64,000 bases of DNA from Ensifer sp. IC3342 (GCF_020193655.1 NZ_JADYVE010000010.1:1-64000); one strand, 5' to 3'. Counted from the stretch's first letter, positions 16,195 to 25,070 are shown. Notes: a model not told the origin generated them from the sequence alone. Translations and numbers: made by a program.

Positions 16195-17382
16195 TCATCC
16201 CCCGAACGCCTCGCAGGCGCTTTCCGCGCGGTCGAGGCCTAGTGTGTCCATGTTGTTTTCCTGGTGCAGATAACCATCGAGCGGCGCGAGCTCGACGAGC
16301 GCGCGGGCGTTTACCACCGGCATCGGCTGACGCAATTGCCCGTTCCAGTCGCGGTAGCTGAGTGGACGGCCCTTGAAGCCATCGAGGGCAAAGGCATCCG
16401 ACAGAATGTAATTCCGCAGCTTTATCGGATCGGCCGAGTTCATCCGTGTCACCGCTTCGCCGACCGTGCGCAGTGCCGTCCAGGCGGCGTAATCGCGCGG
16501 CCGCATCTCCCGCTTTGCCGCAGCTTCGAAGCGGTTCTGCAGCTGCACGGCCCCCCATTGTTCCAGAACGGGCGCCCATCCCTCGCCGCTAAGGCCGTCG
16601 GAGCCGGCAACCGGACGCGGCAGCCAGGTGTTGTCGGCAACATAGCGAGCGAAATCGTCGGCCTTGTCGGCAATCAGCAGCACGTCGTGGTTAGGAAGAT
16701 CCTGCGTGAATAGCGGCACCTCCTTGCTTGCTGCGCGCCTCAGGTCAGTGTCGAAGGTCCAGGCCTTTTCGGCGAGGATTTCGACGCCGAACTTCGCCGC
16801 CGCGGCCCGCAAGGTTGCTGCGAAGTCCTCATCCTCTGGTCTAGGGCCGACGATCAGGACCGTGCGCGTCCAGCGGCGTGCCCTCAACACCTGCATCAAC
16901 GCGTCGGCGCGCATCGCGTCCTCCGCGATCGTGTGCAGGAGATTGGCGCGGCACTCCCCGTCGCGCAGGCGGCGTTCGCCGGATGCGACATTGAAGAGCA
17001 GTGCGTCCCTCGCCTCGGGCAGGTCGGCGACGGTCAGGATGGCTTCGACGGGCGCATCGAGGAGAAGAACCGGCGAGGCAGCGAGCGCGGTTTTCGCCGC
17101 CGCCGCAAGATCGCCTCCCGGCTCAACGGAGACGACCTGCAGTCTGTAGCGATGGCCGAGGAAACTGCCGGTCGTCTCGCTATCGGCCAGAGCGACCCTC
17201 GCTCCTGCGATCCCCAGGTCCGCCGGGATCGGATCGAGATTGGAAAGCACCGGCGGCGCTTTCTGCTCCTGGCGCAGATAAGTCACGGCGACGCTGATTT
17301 CCGCCCGGGCCGGCCCGGCAGCGCCAAGAAGCGCGGCCAGGAGGCATGCGGATACTGTCCGTCTGATGCGGATCTCCGGCAT
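16195..17382 (-). CDS. Periplasmic substrate-binding protein of the PQQ-associated ABC system
   Basis: 395-residue secreted protein with a signal peptide (ACLLAALLGAAGPARAEI), related to branched-chain amino acid type periplasmic binding proteins: VLLLDAPVEAI, TVLIVGPRPEDEDFA, GSDGLSGEGWAPVLEQWGA. Members next to PQQ alcohol dehydrogenases form a separate family. The coupling to ABC-2 export-like permease and ATPase genes is odd, because import ABC systems normally use such binding proteins. First gene of the leftward operon; its promoter region is shared with pedF and holds the inverted repeat 17427-17478. Confidence 0.85.
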   Translation of the reverse strand: MPEIRIRRTVSACLLAALLGAAGPARAEISVAVTYLRQEQKAPPVLSNLDPIPADLGIAGARVALADSETTGSFLGHRYRLQVVSVEPGGDLAAAAKTALAASPVLLLDAPVEAILTVADLPEARDALLFNVASGERRLRDGECRANLLHTIAEDAMRADALMQVLRARRWTRTVLIVGPRPEDEDFAATLRAAAAKFGVEILAEKAWTFDTDLRRAASKEVPLFTQDLPNHDVLLIADKADDFARYVADNTWLPRPVAGSDGLSGEGWAPVLEQWGAVQLQNRFEAAAKREMRPRDYAAWTALRTVGEAVTRMNSADPIKLRNYILSDAFALDGFKGRPLSYRDWNGQLRQPMPVVNARALVELAPLDGYLHQENNMDTLGLDRAESACEAFGG

Positions 17383-17426
17383 TGGATGCTCCTCCCACCG
17401 AAGACGTTAAGGCGGGGCCGCGGAGG

Positions 17427-17478
17427 GCGGAATACGACCTAGGTACCATGCCGGGGCGCGACCTAGGTCGTATTCCGC
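17427..17478. promoter_or_regulatory. 18-bp inverted repeat between the ABC operon and pedF, putative regulator site
   Basis: GCGGAATACGACCTAGGT (17427-17444) is repeated perfectly in inverse at 17461-17478 with a 16-bp spacer. Each arm contains the small palindrome ACCTAGGT, with core centres 24 bp apart. It lies in the 150-bp divergent promoter region. The same motif is upstream of exaF, so a common activator such as the response regulator at 6035 is likely. Confidence 0.7.
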
Positions 17479-17532
17479 GGCACTCGCGACGGGCGCTACA
17501 AAAAACCTCAGCGAGATCGTGGAGGAGGAAAG

Positions 17533-18219
17533 ATGTCCAGGAACCGTATCCGAGCCGGGCTTGCGGGGCTCGCACTGTTGGCAACAGCAACGATGGTCGT
17601 CGCGCATGGCGACGTCGCGCCCCAGCCCGTCAACACCGACGCGTTGCCGGAAATAGGCGAGGAATGGCTGACGGAGAACCCCTATCGGGAGGCTAAGGTC
17701 GGGCACGATGTCTGGCTGAAGGCCGTCGAGATCGGCGCATCCGGCTTCAACCAGAACTGTGCCCGTTGCCACGGGCTCGGCGCCGTATCGGGAGGGCTTG
17801 CCCCCGACCTTCGCTTTCTGGAAGCAGAGGAGTACGGCGACGAATGGTTCATAGAGCGCTTCCGCCACGGTTACACCCAGGACGGCACGACCAAGATGCC
17901 GGCCTTCGGCGATATTCTCGGCCAGAAGGCTGCCTGGGCGATCCGCACCTATATCGAGACACGACCCGCAGATGGGGCGCTCGATGCTCACTCGGACCGG
18001 CTTCATGAAATGCGGAATGAGCTTGCTTCGTCCAAGGTCGAGGATCCCAAGGCGTTGAAGAGCGAACTCGAAAAGATCGCTGCCGAGGTAGAAACGGCTT
18101 CCGGCGCACCGGTTGCCGACAGCGTCGCCTACGAGGCGGCCCGGATTCTCGGCGAGACACCGGAAAGCTGGAAGAAAGCGAGCGAAGTCCTGACCGTCGG
18201 GCTTTCGGCGACGGAGTGA
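17533..18219 (+). CDS. pedF: Cytochrome c-550 PedF
   Basis: Periplasmic c-type cytochrome of 228 residues that takes electrons from quinoprotein alcohol dehydrogenases. A signal peptide ends near MVVAHGDV. The single heme site is CARCHG (C76, C79, H80) and the likely axial ligand is M122 in TKMPAFGD. A long C-terminal helical tail (about 160-228, EKIAAEVETASGAPVADSVAYEAA) is characteristic of this family. GTGGAGGAGG precedes the ATG. It is followed after 3 bp by the binding-protein gene. Confidence 0.88.
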   Translation: MSRNRIRAGLAGLALLATATMVVAHGDVAPQPVNTDALPEIGEEWLTENPYREAKVGHDVWLKAVEIGASGFNQNCARCHGLGAVSGGLAPDLRFLEAEEYGDEWFIERFRHGYTQDGTTKMPAFGDILGQKAAWAIRTYIETRPADGALDAHSDRLHEMRNELASSKVEDPKALKSELEKIAAEVETASGAPVADSVAYEAARILGETPESWKKASEVLTVGLSATE

Positions 18220-18222
18220 GCC

Positions 18223-19125
18223 ATGCATCCTCCCAGGGCCATGGCAATCGCAGTATTGGTCTGCGCCGTCGTGCCGGCCGTGGCCTTCGCACGATGCGAA
18301 GGCCACGTGCCTCAGCCCAAACCGCAGAACACCTTTCCACAGGACGTCGGGCGATCTTTGGATCGGGTGCTCGAGGACGGCTGGATCGAGTTTGCGATCT
18401 ATGATGATTTCCCGCCGTGGTCCTATGAAGAGAACGGCCAAGCACGCGGGATCGATGTGGATATCGGCCAATCGATTGCTGAAGCACTTGGTGTCGAGGC
18501 TCGGTTCCGGCTGGTCCAGGCGGCGGAGACGCTCGACGCAGACCTCCTAAACTACGTCTGGAAAGGCGCGGCGATCGGTGGCCACGTTAGCGACGTGATG
18601 CTGCACGTGCCCTATGACAGCGAATATGCGTGCCGGATTGAGCAGGTGACCTTCACCGGCCAATACGCGACCGAGGCCATCGCGATCGCCTACGAGAAGA
18701 AGGACTATCCCGAAAAAGGACCAACGCCGCCCTTCTTCCGCTACGACACGGTGGCCGTGGAAAACGACTCCATTGCCGACTTCTACCTGACCTCTTTCCT
18801 CGGCTCGATCGACACGATTCGCCGCTACCGCAGTACCGCGCTTGCCATGGAGGGCCTGGCATCCGGCGAAACCATGGCCGCTATGGCCCCGCGCGCGGAG
18901 CTTGAGGCGGGCATCGCCTCGCATCCCGAGGCGAGCCTCGCGGTGCACGAGCCGGCACTTGTGGGCTTCGCCCGCGGGACATGGACTGTCGGGGTCGGCC
19001 TGAATTCTCAGCACAAGGATCTCGCCTATGCTGTCGACGACGCCATCGCGGCGGCGCTGTCCAAAGGAAGGATAGCTGCGATCTTCAAGAACTGGGGCGT
19101 GACCTTCGAGCCGCCGACGAGATGA
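18223..19125 (+). CDS. Quinoprotein dehydrogenase-associated periplasmic binding protein (MoxJ/XoxJ-like)
   Basis: 300-residue exported protein of the family 3 solute-binding fold: FAIYDDFPPWSYEENGQARG near the N terminus is the ligand-entry block, followed by VDIGQSIAEAL and the family-specific MLHVPYDSEYACRIEQV. Such proteins accompany methanol and ethanol quinoprotein dehydrogenases; XoxJ is proposed to help activate the enzyme rather than import a solute. It is co-transcribed with pedF (3 bp gap), like xoxGJ pairs. No permease is encoded beside it. Confidence 0.85.
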   Translation: MHPPRAMAIAVLVCAVVPAVAFARCEGHVPQPKPQNTFPQDVGRSLDRVLEDGWIEFAIYDDFPPWSYEENGQARGIDVDIGQSIAEALGVEARFRLVQAAETLDADLLNYVWKGAAIGGHVSDVMLHVPYDSEYACRIEQVTFTGQYATEAIAIAYEKKDYPEKGPTPPFFRYDTVAVENDSIADFYLTSFLGSIDTIRRYRSTALAMEGLASGETMAAMAPRAELEAGIASHPEASLAVHEPALVGFARGTWTVGVGLNSQHKDLAYAVDDAIAAALSKGRIAAIFKNWGVTFEPPTR

Positions 19126-19186
19126 CGCCCAGCACGCAATCCAGGTTTGGCGAAGAGCGCGGTTCCCGTCCAAGCGATTCCGCCTT

Positions 19187-19537
19187 GTGAGCCTCATACG
19201 CGGCGCCGATCGTGTCGAAGGTCCGAGCGGCCGTCAGAATTTCATCGGTGCGGCTACATCACTAGCAGCCATTCTCTCGGTCGATGTTGCCGGCTTCAGC
19301 CGCCTTGCTGGGTTGGACGAGGAGGGCACGCTACGTGCACTCGAGCTGTGCCGCGGTCGGCTGCTGGCTGCCTGGTCGGCAATGAGCTGCGACCTGAGGA
19401 CGGCCCGATGGGCCGCGCAGAGGCTATTGGCAGCCGAGCCCGGCTTTACGATCGAGCGCTGCCCTGTTTCAAAACATACCGCAGTGGCAAGATCAAATAG
19501 CCGAGGGTTTGCGGGAAGCAGGATTGCCCGAACGCTG
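19187..19537 (+). pseudogene. Remnant of a class III adenylate/guanylate cyclase gene
   Basis: The reading from 19187 has LAAILSVDVAGFSRLAGLDEEGTLRAL, the standard start of rhizobial cyclases with C-terminal TPR domains. It then jumps to WAAQRLLAAEPGFTIER, a piece from the very end of such proteins. After a +1 frameshift near 19460 the sequence continues as PQWQDQIAEGLREAGLPER and a stop (19535-19537), again the typical C terminus. So the catalytic core has been deleted and the rest is frameshifted. Confidence 0.7.
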
Positions 19538-19986
19538 ATTGCTATTCAAAGACATACGAGATCCGCTCTCGGCCAAGGAGCCGCCAGCCAATGTCTTGGC
19601 GGGTCGAAACGAGCCGTGCGCCCGCCGACCTGCTAATGACGGCATAGCAAGTTCCGGACGAGGGCCGACGACGGCTAATGCGCAAGGCTGCAATTAAGCG
19701 GCATTAGATTTCATGAACCACCAGACCCAAGTTGGCATCCCAGTTTTCAACCTTCCATTTCGGTCATGGGAGCCACCTCAAGCGTGACAGTGGGCCTTTC
19801 TCCCACTGGACGCGTGCTAAGCTGTTCGCTCCTACTGCTGCTCGTACATCGGGACCGAAGATTGTTTCTCAGTCCGGTCGAACGCGGTATTAATGAGCAC
19901 GATGCAGATCCTGTCGAGCATAGTGGTATGGGCCGTCGTCTCAACACACCCTGAACATTGGACTGGAGCTAGCCTGGGGGGATGAT
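19538..19986. other. Gap between cyclase remnant and Crp/Fnr gene
   Basis: About 450 bp with no gene I can support. Short readings on both strands around 19750-19950 have no recognisable family pattern. It is probably further decayed sequence. Confidence 0.45.
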
Positions 19987-20742
19987 ATGCAGGAAAGGGT
20001 CTCTCCTTCCTCTCGTGCCCCGGTCGGCGCGGATGTGCGCACGGCGATTGCGGCCTCGCATCTCCGTTCGCTTCCTCCGGAGGTGATCGCCGGGCTCACC
20101 ACCGACGCTTCGCGTCTGCGTGTCCCAGCCGGCTCAATCTTGCACCGGGAAGGCGACACCTCTGCGCACGTCGAGCTAGTGGTGTCGGGACTCGTCCGCG
20201 TCTATGTGACAGCGTCCGACGGGAGGTCAATGACCGTCCGCTACTGTCGGCCCGGCGCGCTTATTGGCGCTGTTTCGCTGTTTGCCTCGCCGTTTTCGTT
20301 GCCTGCGACGATCCAGGCGGTGACGGATGCCGATCTCCTGGCTCTGCGTGCCTCGGTCGTGAAGCGGGCGGCCGAGAGTGATCTGCGGGTGGCACGAGCG
20401 CTGCTCGATGAGCTCAGCGAGCGCGTTCTGTCGTTCATGACCGAGATTCCCGGTGCCTTCGCGACGGTGCGGCAGCGCGTCGCCCGTCACCTCCTCGACC
20501 TCGCTTCCGAGCGCCAGAAAGGCTCCGAACTGGTCGCGGCGATCGGACAGCAGGAGCTCGCCGATGCCGTGGGAACGGTGCGCGAGGTGGTCGTGCGGAC
20601 CCTGCGCGAGCTTCGCGCGCAAGATTTGCTGCGGACGGGGCGCGAGGGCATCGTGCTCCTCGAGCCAGACCGGCTCGCCGCCGAGGCGTATAGCGGCCCA
20701 ATTGGAACGAATGTCACCGGCGACTGGAACTCAGGTCGCTGA
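19987..20742 (+). CDS. Crp/Fnr family transcriptional regulator
   Basis: 251-residue regulator. The cyclic-nucleotide-binding-like barrel spans about 40-130 (LRVPAGSILHREGDTSAHVELVVSGLVRVYV, then GRSMTVRYCRPGALIGAV), followed by the dimer helix and a winged helix with IGQQELADAVGTVREVVVRTL as the recognition region. No N-terminal cysteine cluster is present, so it is not an oxygen-sensing FNR. Its target is unknown. The tautomerase gene follows after 74 bp and may be co-transcribed. Confidence 0.88.
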   Translation: MQERVSPSSRAPVGADVRTAIAASHLRSLPPEVIAGLTTDASRLRVPAGSILHREGDTSAHVELVVSGLVRVYVTASDGRSMTVRYCRPGALIGAVSLFASPFSLPATIQAVTDADLLALRASVVKRAAESDLRVARALLDELSERVLSFMTEIPGAFATVRQRVARHLLDLASERQKGSELVAAIGQQELADAVGTVREVVVRTLRELRAQDLLRTGREGIVLLEPDRLAAEAYSGPIGTNVTGDWNSGR

Positions 20743-20816
20743 CACGCGAAGGCATTCGGGCAAAACTGCTCCCACGCAGGTCCTATCGGCGAAAGAATTA
20801 ATTGGAGTCAGAAGCC

Positions 20817-21062
20817 ATGCCATTCGTAGAAGTCAAGGTCTTCAAAGACGAACTGAGCTCCGATCAGACACGTGCACTCATTGAGAAGATTACCGACGCG
20901 GTTATCGCGGTGACAAGCGAGAAACTGAAGGAGGTAACCTGGGTGATCGTGAGCGAAATTCCAAGCGGACACTGGGGCGTCGGCGGGGCGGTCTTAGGCC
21001 TTGATGATGTCAGGAAGCTCGTAACGGCCCCGGTACATTATTTGGATACGGATATGCGGTAG
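20817..21062 (+). CDS. 4-oxalocrotonate tautomerase family protein
   Basis: Small 81-residue tautomerase. ATG 20817 is chosen because it gives MPFVEVKVF, leaving the catalytic N-terminal Pro after Met removal; the TTG at 20802 would bury it. The rest fits the family: DQTRALIEKITDAVIAVTSE, then VTWVIVSEIPSGHWGVGG. The substrate is unknown. It follows the Crp/Fnr-type regulator on the same strand. Confidence 0.85.
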   Translation: MPFVEVKVFKDELSSDQTRALIEKITDAVIAVTSEKLKEVTWVIVSEIPSGHWGVGGAVLGLDDVRKLVTAPVHYLDTDMR

Positions 21063-21501
21063 CGGCGAAAGTCTCACGCTTGGTCCCGAGGATCAGATTG
21101 CCGCTTTGGCTCGTGAGCGGAAACGGGGGGTCTCCAGGATAACTTCTGCTCATGCGCATCTCGCACCTCCCAGCGCTCGAAACGAACGGCGGACTTCCAC
21201 CTACTCCCGCCCCAGGGAACGGGCAAAATCGACTTGCAGCCACCCGGATTTTGCTCCCACTGACCGGCCATTCCCAAGTCGAATTCGCTTTTGAATATGG
21301 GCTGCGTGCAAGATCTGCGGCGACGCGGCGACCCGAGGGGGTCTCTTCGACCTTGAGCGGTACGCCGGACGTTTCTCGCCGCCCCTTCCTGTCCCGTAAA
21401 TTGACTCTGCGCATGCCGCTGCGCGCGTGGATGGTTCTATTTCTGTATCGGGAAATCGCGACGATCTCGCGCCCAAGCCGCATAATCTCAATCCGTTATA
21501 A
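21063..21501. other. Gap between tautomerase and methyltransferase genes
   Basis: 439 bp between convergent genes. Both strands are open for long stretches (for example 21010-21483 minus), but composition and lack of start signals do not support a gene. Could be remnant mobile DNA; I cannot name a source. Confidence 0.45.
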
Positions 21502-22350
21502 CTAGCCTGGTCGAGCACCCGATCCTATGATGAGCTCGAGTTCGGTCTCAAATCTTCCGGCGGCTTCAAACTGCGTCAGGCATTCATGAACCTCGTCCCA
21601 GGCCTTGGATTTCGCTTCATCACCGAGGCCCGCCACCATCGCGCGGTAGGCCCCAGCGGCTTCTTGCAGCAGCCGCAGAGCGTCGGATGCGCTCGGCAGT
21701 GCAAGCCGAGCCGACACGGTTTTCGTCTCCACCCCTGCGAAGCCATTGTCCTTCATCAGATTTTCCAAGATTCCGGTCTCACCCAACGCGAATATTCCGG
21801 GTTGGCCGGGCGCAGGCGGCGACCTGCCAGCATGGCGCAGCAGGACTGCCATCGGCTGTGCCATGAAGGGATTGTTGGCCGGAGTCGTAAAGACCAGTGC
21901 CGCGAAACGCGCGCCGGGTTTCAATACACGTCGGACAGCCTCCAGGGCCTTGGGCGGCGATGGAAAAAGCATCAATCCCAATCGGCACATCGACGCGTCG
22001 AACGGCGCTTGCGTCTCATCTAACTCGTCTGCCGCACATTCAAGCGTTTCGATATTCTGAAGACCTTCACGAGCGGCGTTTCGGCGCACATGTTCCAGCA
22101 TAGTCCCCGAGATATCGCTGGCCACTACCTTGCCGTTCGGACCCACGCGCTTCGCCGCTTGGATGCTCTGGCTACCGGCACCGCAGGCAAGATCAAGAAT
22201 TCGCATCCCAGGCCGGATACCGGCCATATCGATGAGCACATCGGTAGCGCTGGAGAGACTCGCGGTGAACACGTGTTCCCACTTCGCCCAGCCTGGTGCT
22301 GCCGACTCCCACGTGCTGCGCAGTTCGGATTTCACGGTGTCGTCGGTCAT
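21502..22350 (-). CDS. Class I SAM-dependent methyltransferase
   Basis: 282-residue UbiE/ArsM-like methyltransferase. Motif I is ILDLACGAGSQSIQAA, motif II VVASDISGTMLEHVR, followed by FDASMCRLGLMLFPSPPKALEAVRRVLKPGARFA, the standard post-I and motif III region. The C-terminal lid (about 180-282) is not diagnostic, so the substrate stays open. It stands alone on the minus strand, divergent from the AraC remnant. Confidence 0.85.
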   Translation of the reverse strand: MTDDTVKSELRSTWESAAPGWAKWEHVFTASLSSATDVLIDMAGIRPGMRILDLACGAGSQSIQAAKRVGPNGKVVASDISGTMLEHVRRNAAREGLQNIETLECAADELDETQAPFDASMCRLGLMLFPSPPKALEAVRRVLKPGARFAALVFTTPANNPFMAQPMAVLLRHAGRSPPAPGQPGIFALGETGILENLMKDNGFAGVETKTVSARLALPSASDALRLLQEAAGAYRAMVAGLGDEAKSKAWDEVHECLTQFEAAGRFETELELIIGSGARPG

Positions 22351-22571
22351 TAGCAGCCCTCACAAAGCCTGCCGCCTCTGTAGAATCAGTATATCGCAGT
22401 GATGATGGGCATGGAATTTCGATCCTGACTTATGTCCAACGGATGTACTGCCGGCGTCCATCGGAAGGTTGTTTCCGGCGCAAACCAGTCGCAGGGAACC
22501 GAAAAGATCGACCTGTCGACGACATTCCTTGGCGATTTGATCGACAGCAATGCCTGAATAGAGGTTTCTCC

Positions 22572-22958
22572 GTGGGCTGTGGGCCCGGCGAAAGCGGCGC
22601 GAGCGCAATCGTGGCCACGCGTGTTGAGGCCGCCCTCGACCAGACCGGCGCAAGCCTCCAGGAGCCGGCACTTAGCGTGGAGATCGTAGCGCGCCGCCTG
22701 AACATCTCACCGCGCTATTTGCAGCGCCTCTTGGAGATGTCGGGAATGTCGTTCACCCAGAGCGTGAACGAGCTGCGGCTCCGGAAGGCTTTGGCACTAC
22801 TGACCGAGGTGGGCGACGGCCCACGCCGGATCTCCGACATCGCCTTGCAGGCCGGCTTCTCCGATATTTCACACTTCAACCGTCTATTTCGTTCCCGCTT
22901 CGGTGATACGCCGAGCGCAGTCGGAGGACTGCGACCTCGGACTGGAGAAGGTGCGTAG
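22572..22958 (+). pseudogene. Truncated AraC-family regulator (DNA-binding domain only)
   Basis: About 128 residues in frame from GTG 22572. They contain both helix-turn-helix units of AraC proteins: LSVEIVARRLNISPRYLQRL and RISDIALQAGFSDISHFNRL, then FRSRFGDTPSAV. The normal N-terminal effector domain is absent. The frame continues upstream to 22296 without protein-like sequence, and a different frame before it reads EKIDLSTTFLGDLIDSNA and stops, which suggests a decayed upstream part. A stand-alone DNA-binding protein is possible but less likely. Confidence 0.6.
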
Positions 22959-23155
22959 CGTCGCACCTGACAGGCTTTCGCGTGCCCGAACGTCCGCGTA
23001 AAGTCACCATTCCGCTCTTTGCGGCGCATGAGTGAACGGCACCCCCACCCTTCTGCGACATCTGAGGAACGTGAAGGGACCGTTTTTCACGTTGCATGGA
23101 ACTGTGCAAAGGGAAGCTGGCCATCGCATGGGCACTCGTGACGGGCATTGCTGGA

Positions 23156-23374
23156 TCATGGTTCGCGACATGGTGCTGGTCGGCTCAACTTGAACACGGT
23201 GATCGCAGAGATCACACCGATGAACTGTAAGACGGCCCCGATCGCCTCCGCTGAGGTGGGCCGCCGCCCTTCGAAGACGAAACCGTAGGCAAGACCGAAC
23301 ACTGTTTCGGCCACGACCAAGCAAGCCGTCAGAATCAGTCGGGTTGCCGCAAGCATCGTCTGTGGAGATTTCAA
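23156..23374 (-). pseudogene. C-terminal fragment of an EamA/DMT transporter
   Basis: About 72 residues: LILTACLVVAETVFGLAYGF, then FEGRRPTSAEAIGAVLQFIGVISAITVFK. This resembles the last two helices of EamA drug/metabolite transporters, where an acidic residue precedes helix 9 and a GE/EGR-P-T turn precedes the final helix. The eight preceding helices are missing. It lies immediately downstream of the LacI fragment on the same strand. Confidence 0.5.
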
Positions 23375-23430
23375 CCTTGGGCACCTTGAACGGGATCGAA
23401 CCGCGGGATCCCTTTTGTCGATGCGTATCG

Positions 23431-24036
23431 TCAGGCTACATTGGTGGCGAAGAACAGACGCAGCTCTCCCCGGCTCGCCGATCTCGGCAATTGATGAATG
23501 ATTTCGTTCCGAAAGAGCACATGCTGGAGCGCCGCCGAGGCTTGGCGCTCCGGATCCTGATCGATGGCCAGTTCCAGCCAGCCTTCCTGCAGATAGCTTC
23601 GGTGATCCGGCGAAATTTCGTGCGTGATCCAGATGATCTGGCCCGGTTTCGTCTCGGCCCGGAGTGCACGCAGCACACCTTCCGAGCCGGCGCCGGTATT
23701 GTAAATGCCCCGCAGTGGCTTCTCGCGCCTCAACGACGAGGAAACCGCCCGGAAACAGCGCTCGGGATCGTCATGGGTGTCGGTGTCGCCGATCTCGAGC
23801 ACGAGATTTGGGAACTGTAGGATCGTGGCGGCAAAGCCTGCCCGCCTGTCCTGATGACCCTGATAGTCGCTGCGTGATCCAATCACCAGCACGCGACCCT
23901 CGCCGCGCGCCATTCGCCCCATAACATAAGCGGCGGTGGCGCCGGCCTCGAACTGGTTGATGCCGCAATATTGGACTCCCTCAATTCCGGGAAGATCCGT
24001 TGCAACAGTCGCAACCGGCTCACCTCGACCGATCAC
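23431..24036 (-). pseudogene. LacI-family regulator fragment lacking its DNA-binding domain
   Basis: About 200 residues matching the second half of a LacI/periplasmic-binding-like effector domain: GIEGVQYCGINQFEAGATAAYVMGR, then VLVIGSRSDYQGHQDRRAGF and GIYNTGAGSEGVLRAL. These correspond to the typical D-N-GA, G-R--GF and N--A-G blocks. The N-terminal helix-turn-helix and the first part of the effector domain are missing; an in-frame stop (TAA) lies just upstream near 24060. Most likely a truncated gene. Confidence 0.65.
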
Positions 24037-24254
24037 CAGTTCGGCTGATTTGTAACTTTAATAATGCCGTGCTTTTGCACATCTCCGTCGAGCCTCGGCG
24101 GAATGGACGCTGATTTCGCTAAGACGGCTTGTGAGTAAGAGCGCTTTCACCTCAGCCTGCCGGCCGTCAAGACTGATGCGAGGATAAGAAGATCGTTGCC
24201 GCTGGTGCGGTAGAGAGAGTACCCTCCCGATGCCCGGGCACGTAGGAGGAAGCC

Positions 24255-25070
24255 ATGCAACCGGAGCAAGTCCGCCTCACCGGCGCAAGGGAAACCCTGC
24301 TGATCACGCTCCGAGCCAAGGCGGCCGAAAGCGCCATGCCGGATTCGCTGCTTCGCGACCGCTTCGCCGCAGATGCGTTGGACCGTATCGATCAGGATAG
24401 CGGGCACCTTAAGGTCGGCCACGACATGACCATCGGCATTGCGCTGCGCGCCTACATGCTTGATCGCTGGACCGAGGCATTCCTGCAGCGCTGCCCGGAG
24501 GCGACTGTTGTCCATCTCGGCTGTGGCCTCGACAGTCGCATCTTCCGGATAGATCCTGGGCCGGGCGTTCGCTGGTTCGAACTGGATTTCCCCGACGTCA
24601 TCTCCTTGCGTCAGCGGACCTACCCCGAGCGTGCGGGCTGCGCGATGATTGCATGCTCGGTCGTTGAGCACGGGTGGCTTGCGAAACTTCCCGCCGACAG
24701 GCCGGCCATGATCGTCGCCGAGGGCGTTCTGCCCTATCTGAAGGGATACCAGGTTGCGCAGGTTCTGCGGCGGATTGCCGGCCACTTTCCCTCGGGCGAG
24801 ATAGCCTTCGATGCCTATGGCAGTTTCGCAATCCGACTGCTGCGCTTCAATCCGGCGATCCGCTCCACCGGTGCCTGCCTCCATTGGGCGCTCGACGACC
24901 CGACAGAGATGGAGCGCCAGGTACCGGGGCTAAAGCTCATCGAAGATCGTTCGGATTGGGACACCGGACAGGTGGCGCGGATGTCGCCGCCCGCCCAGGT
25001 CGCGCTACAGCTCTTCAGCACCATCCTGACCCCATATCCTATGGGACGCCTGGTTCGATACGCCTTCTGA
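24255..25070 (+). CDS. Class I methyltransferase, leucine carboxyl methyltransferase (LCM/PPM1) family
   Basis: 271-residue protein with a strong AGGAGG site before ATG 24255. The SAM site is VVHLGCGLDSRIFRID, followed by VRWFELDFPDVISLRQRTYPE, the hallmark of the bacterial LCM-like family (DLP/DFPDVI--R). MIVAEGVLPYLK is the next family block. Bacterial members mostly methylate unknown small molecules or polyketide intermediates; no pathway genes are adjacent, so the substrate is unknown. Confidence 0.88.
   Translation: MQPEQVRLTGARETLLITLRAKAAESAMPDSLLRDRFAADALDRIDQDSGHLKVGHDMTIGIALRAYMLDRWTEAFLQRCPEATVVHLGCGLDSRIFRIDPGPGVRWFELDFPDVISLRQRTYPERAGCAMIACSVVEHGWLAKLPADRPAMIVAEGVLPYLKGYQVAQVLRRIAGHFPSGEIAFDAYGSFAIRLLRFNPAIRSTGACLHWALDDPTEMERQVPGLKLIEDRSDWDTGQVARMSPPAQVALQLFSTILTPYPMGRLVRYAF

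Noticed and set aside
21010-21483. 157-codon reading on the minus strand
   Set aside because: No ribosome binding site, odd composition, overlaps the tautomerase end, and no family pattern could be recognised.
22296-22571. Extended N terminus for the AraC fragment
   Set aside because: The upstream residues are Cys/Arg-rich and unlike any AraC effector domain, and overlap the start of the methyltransferase gene.
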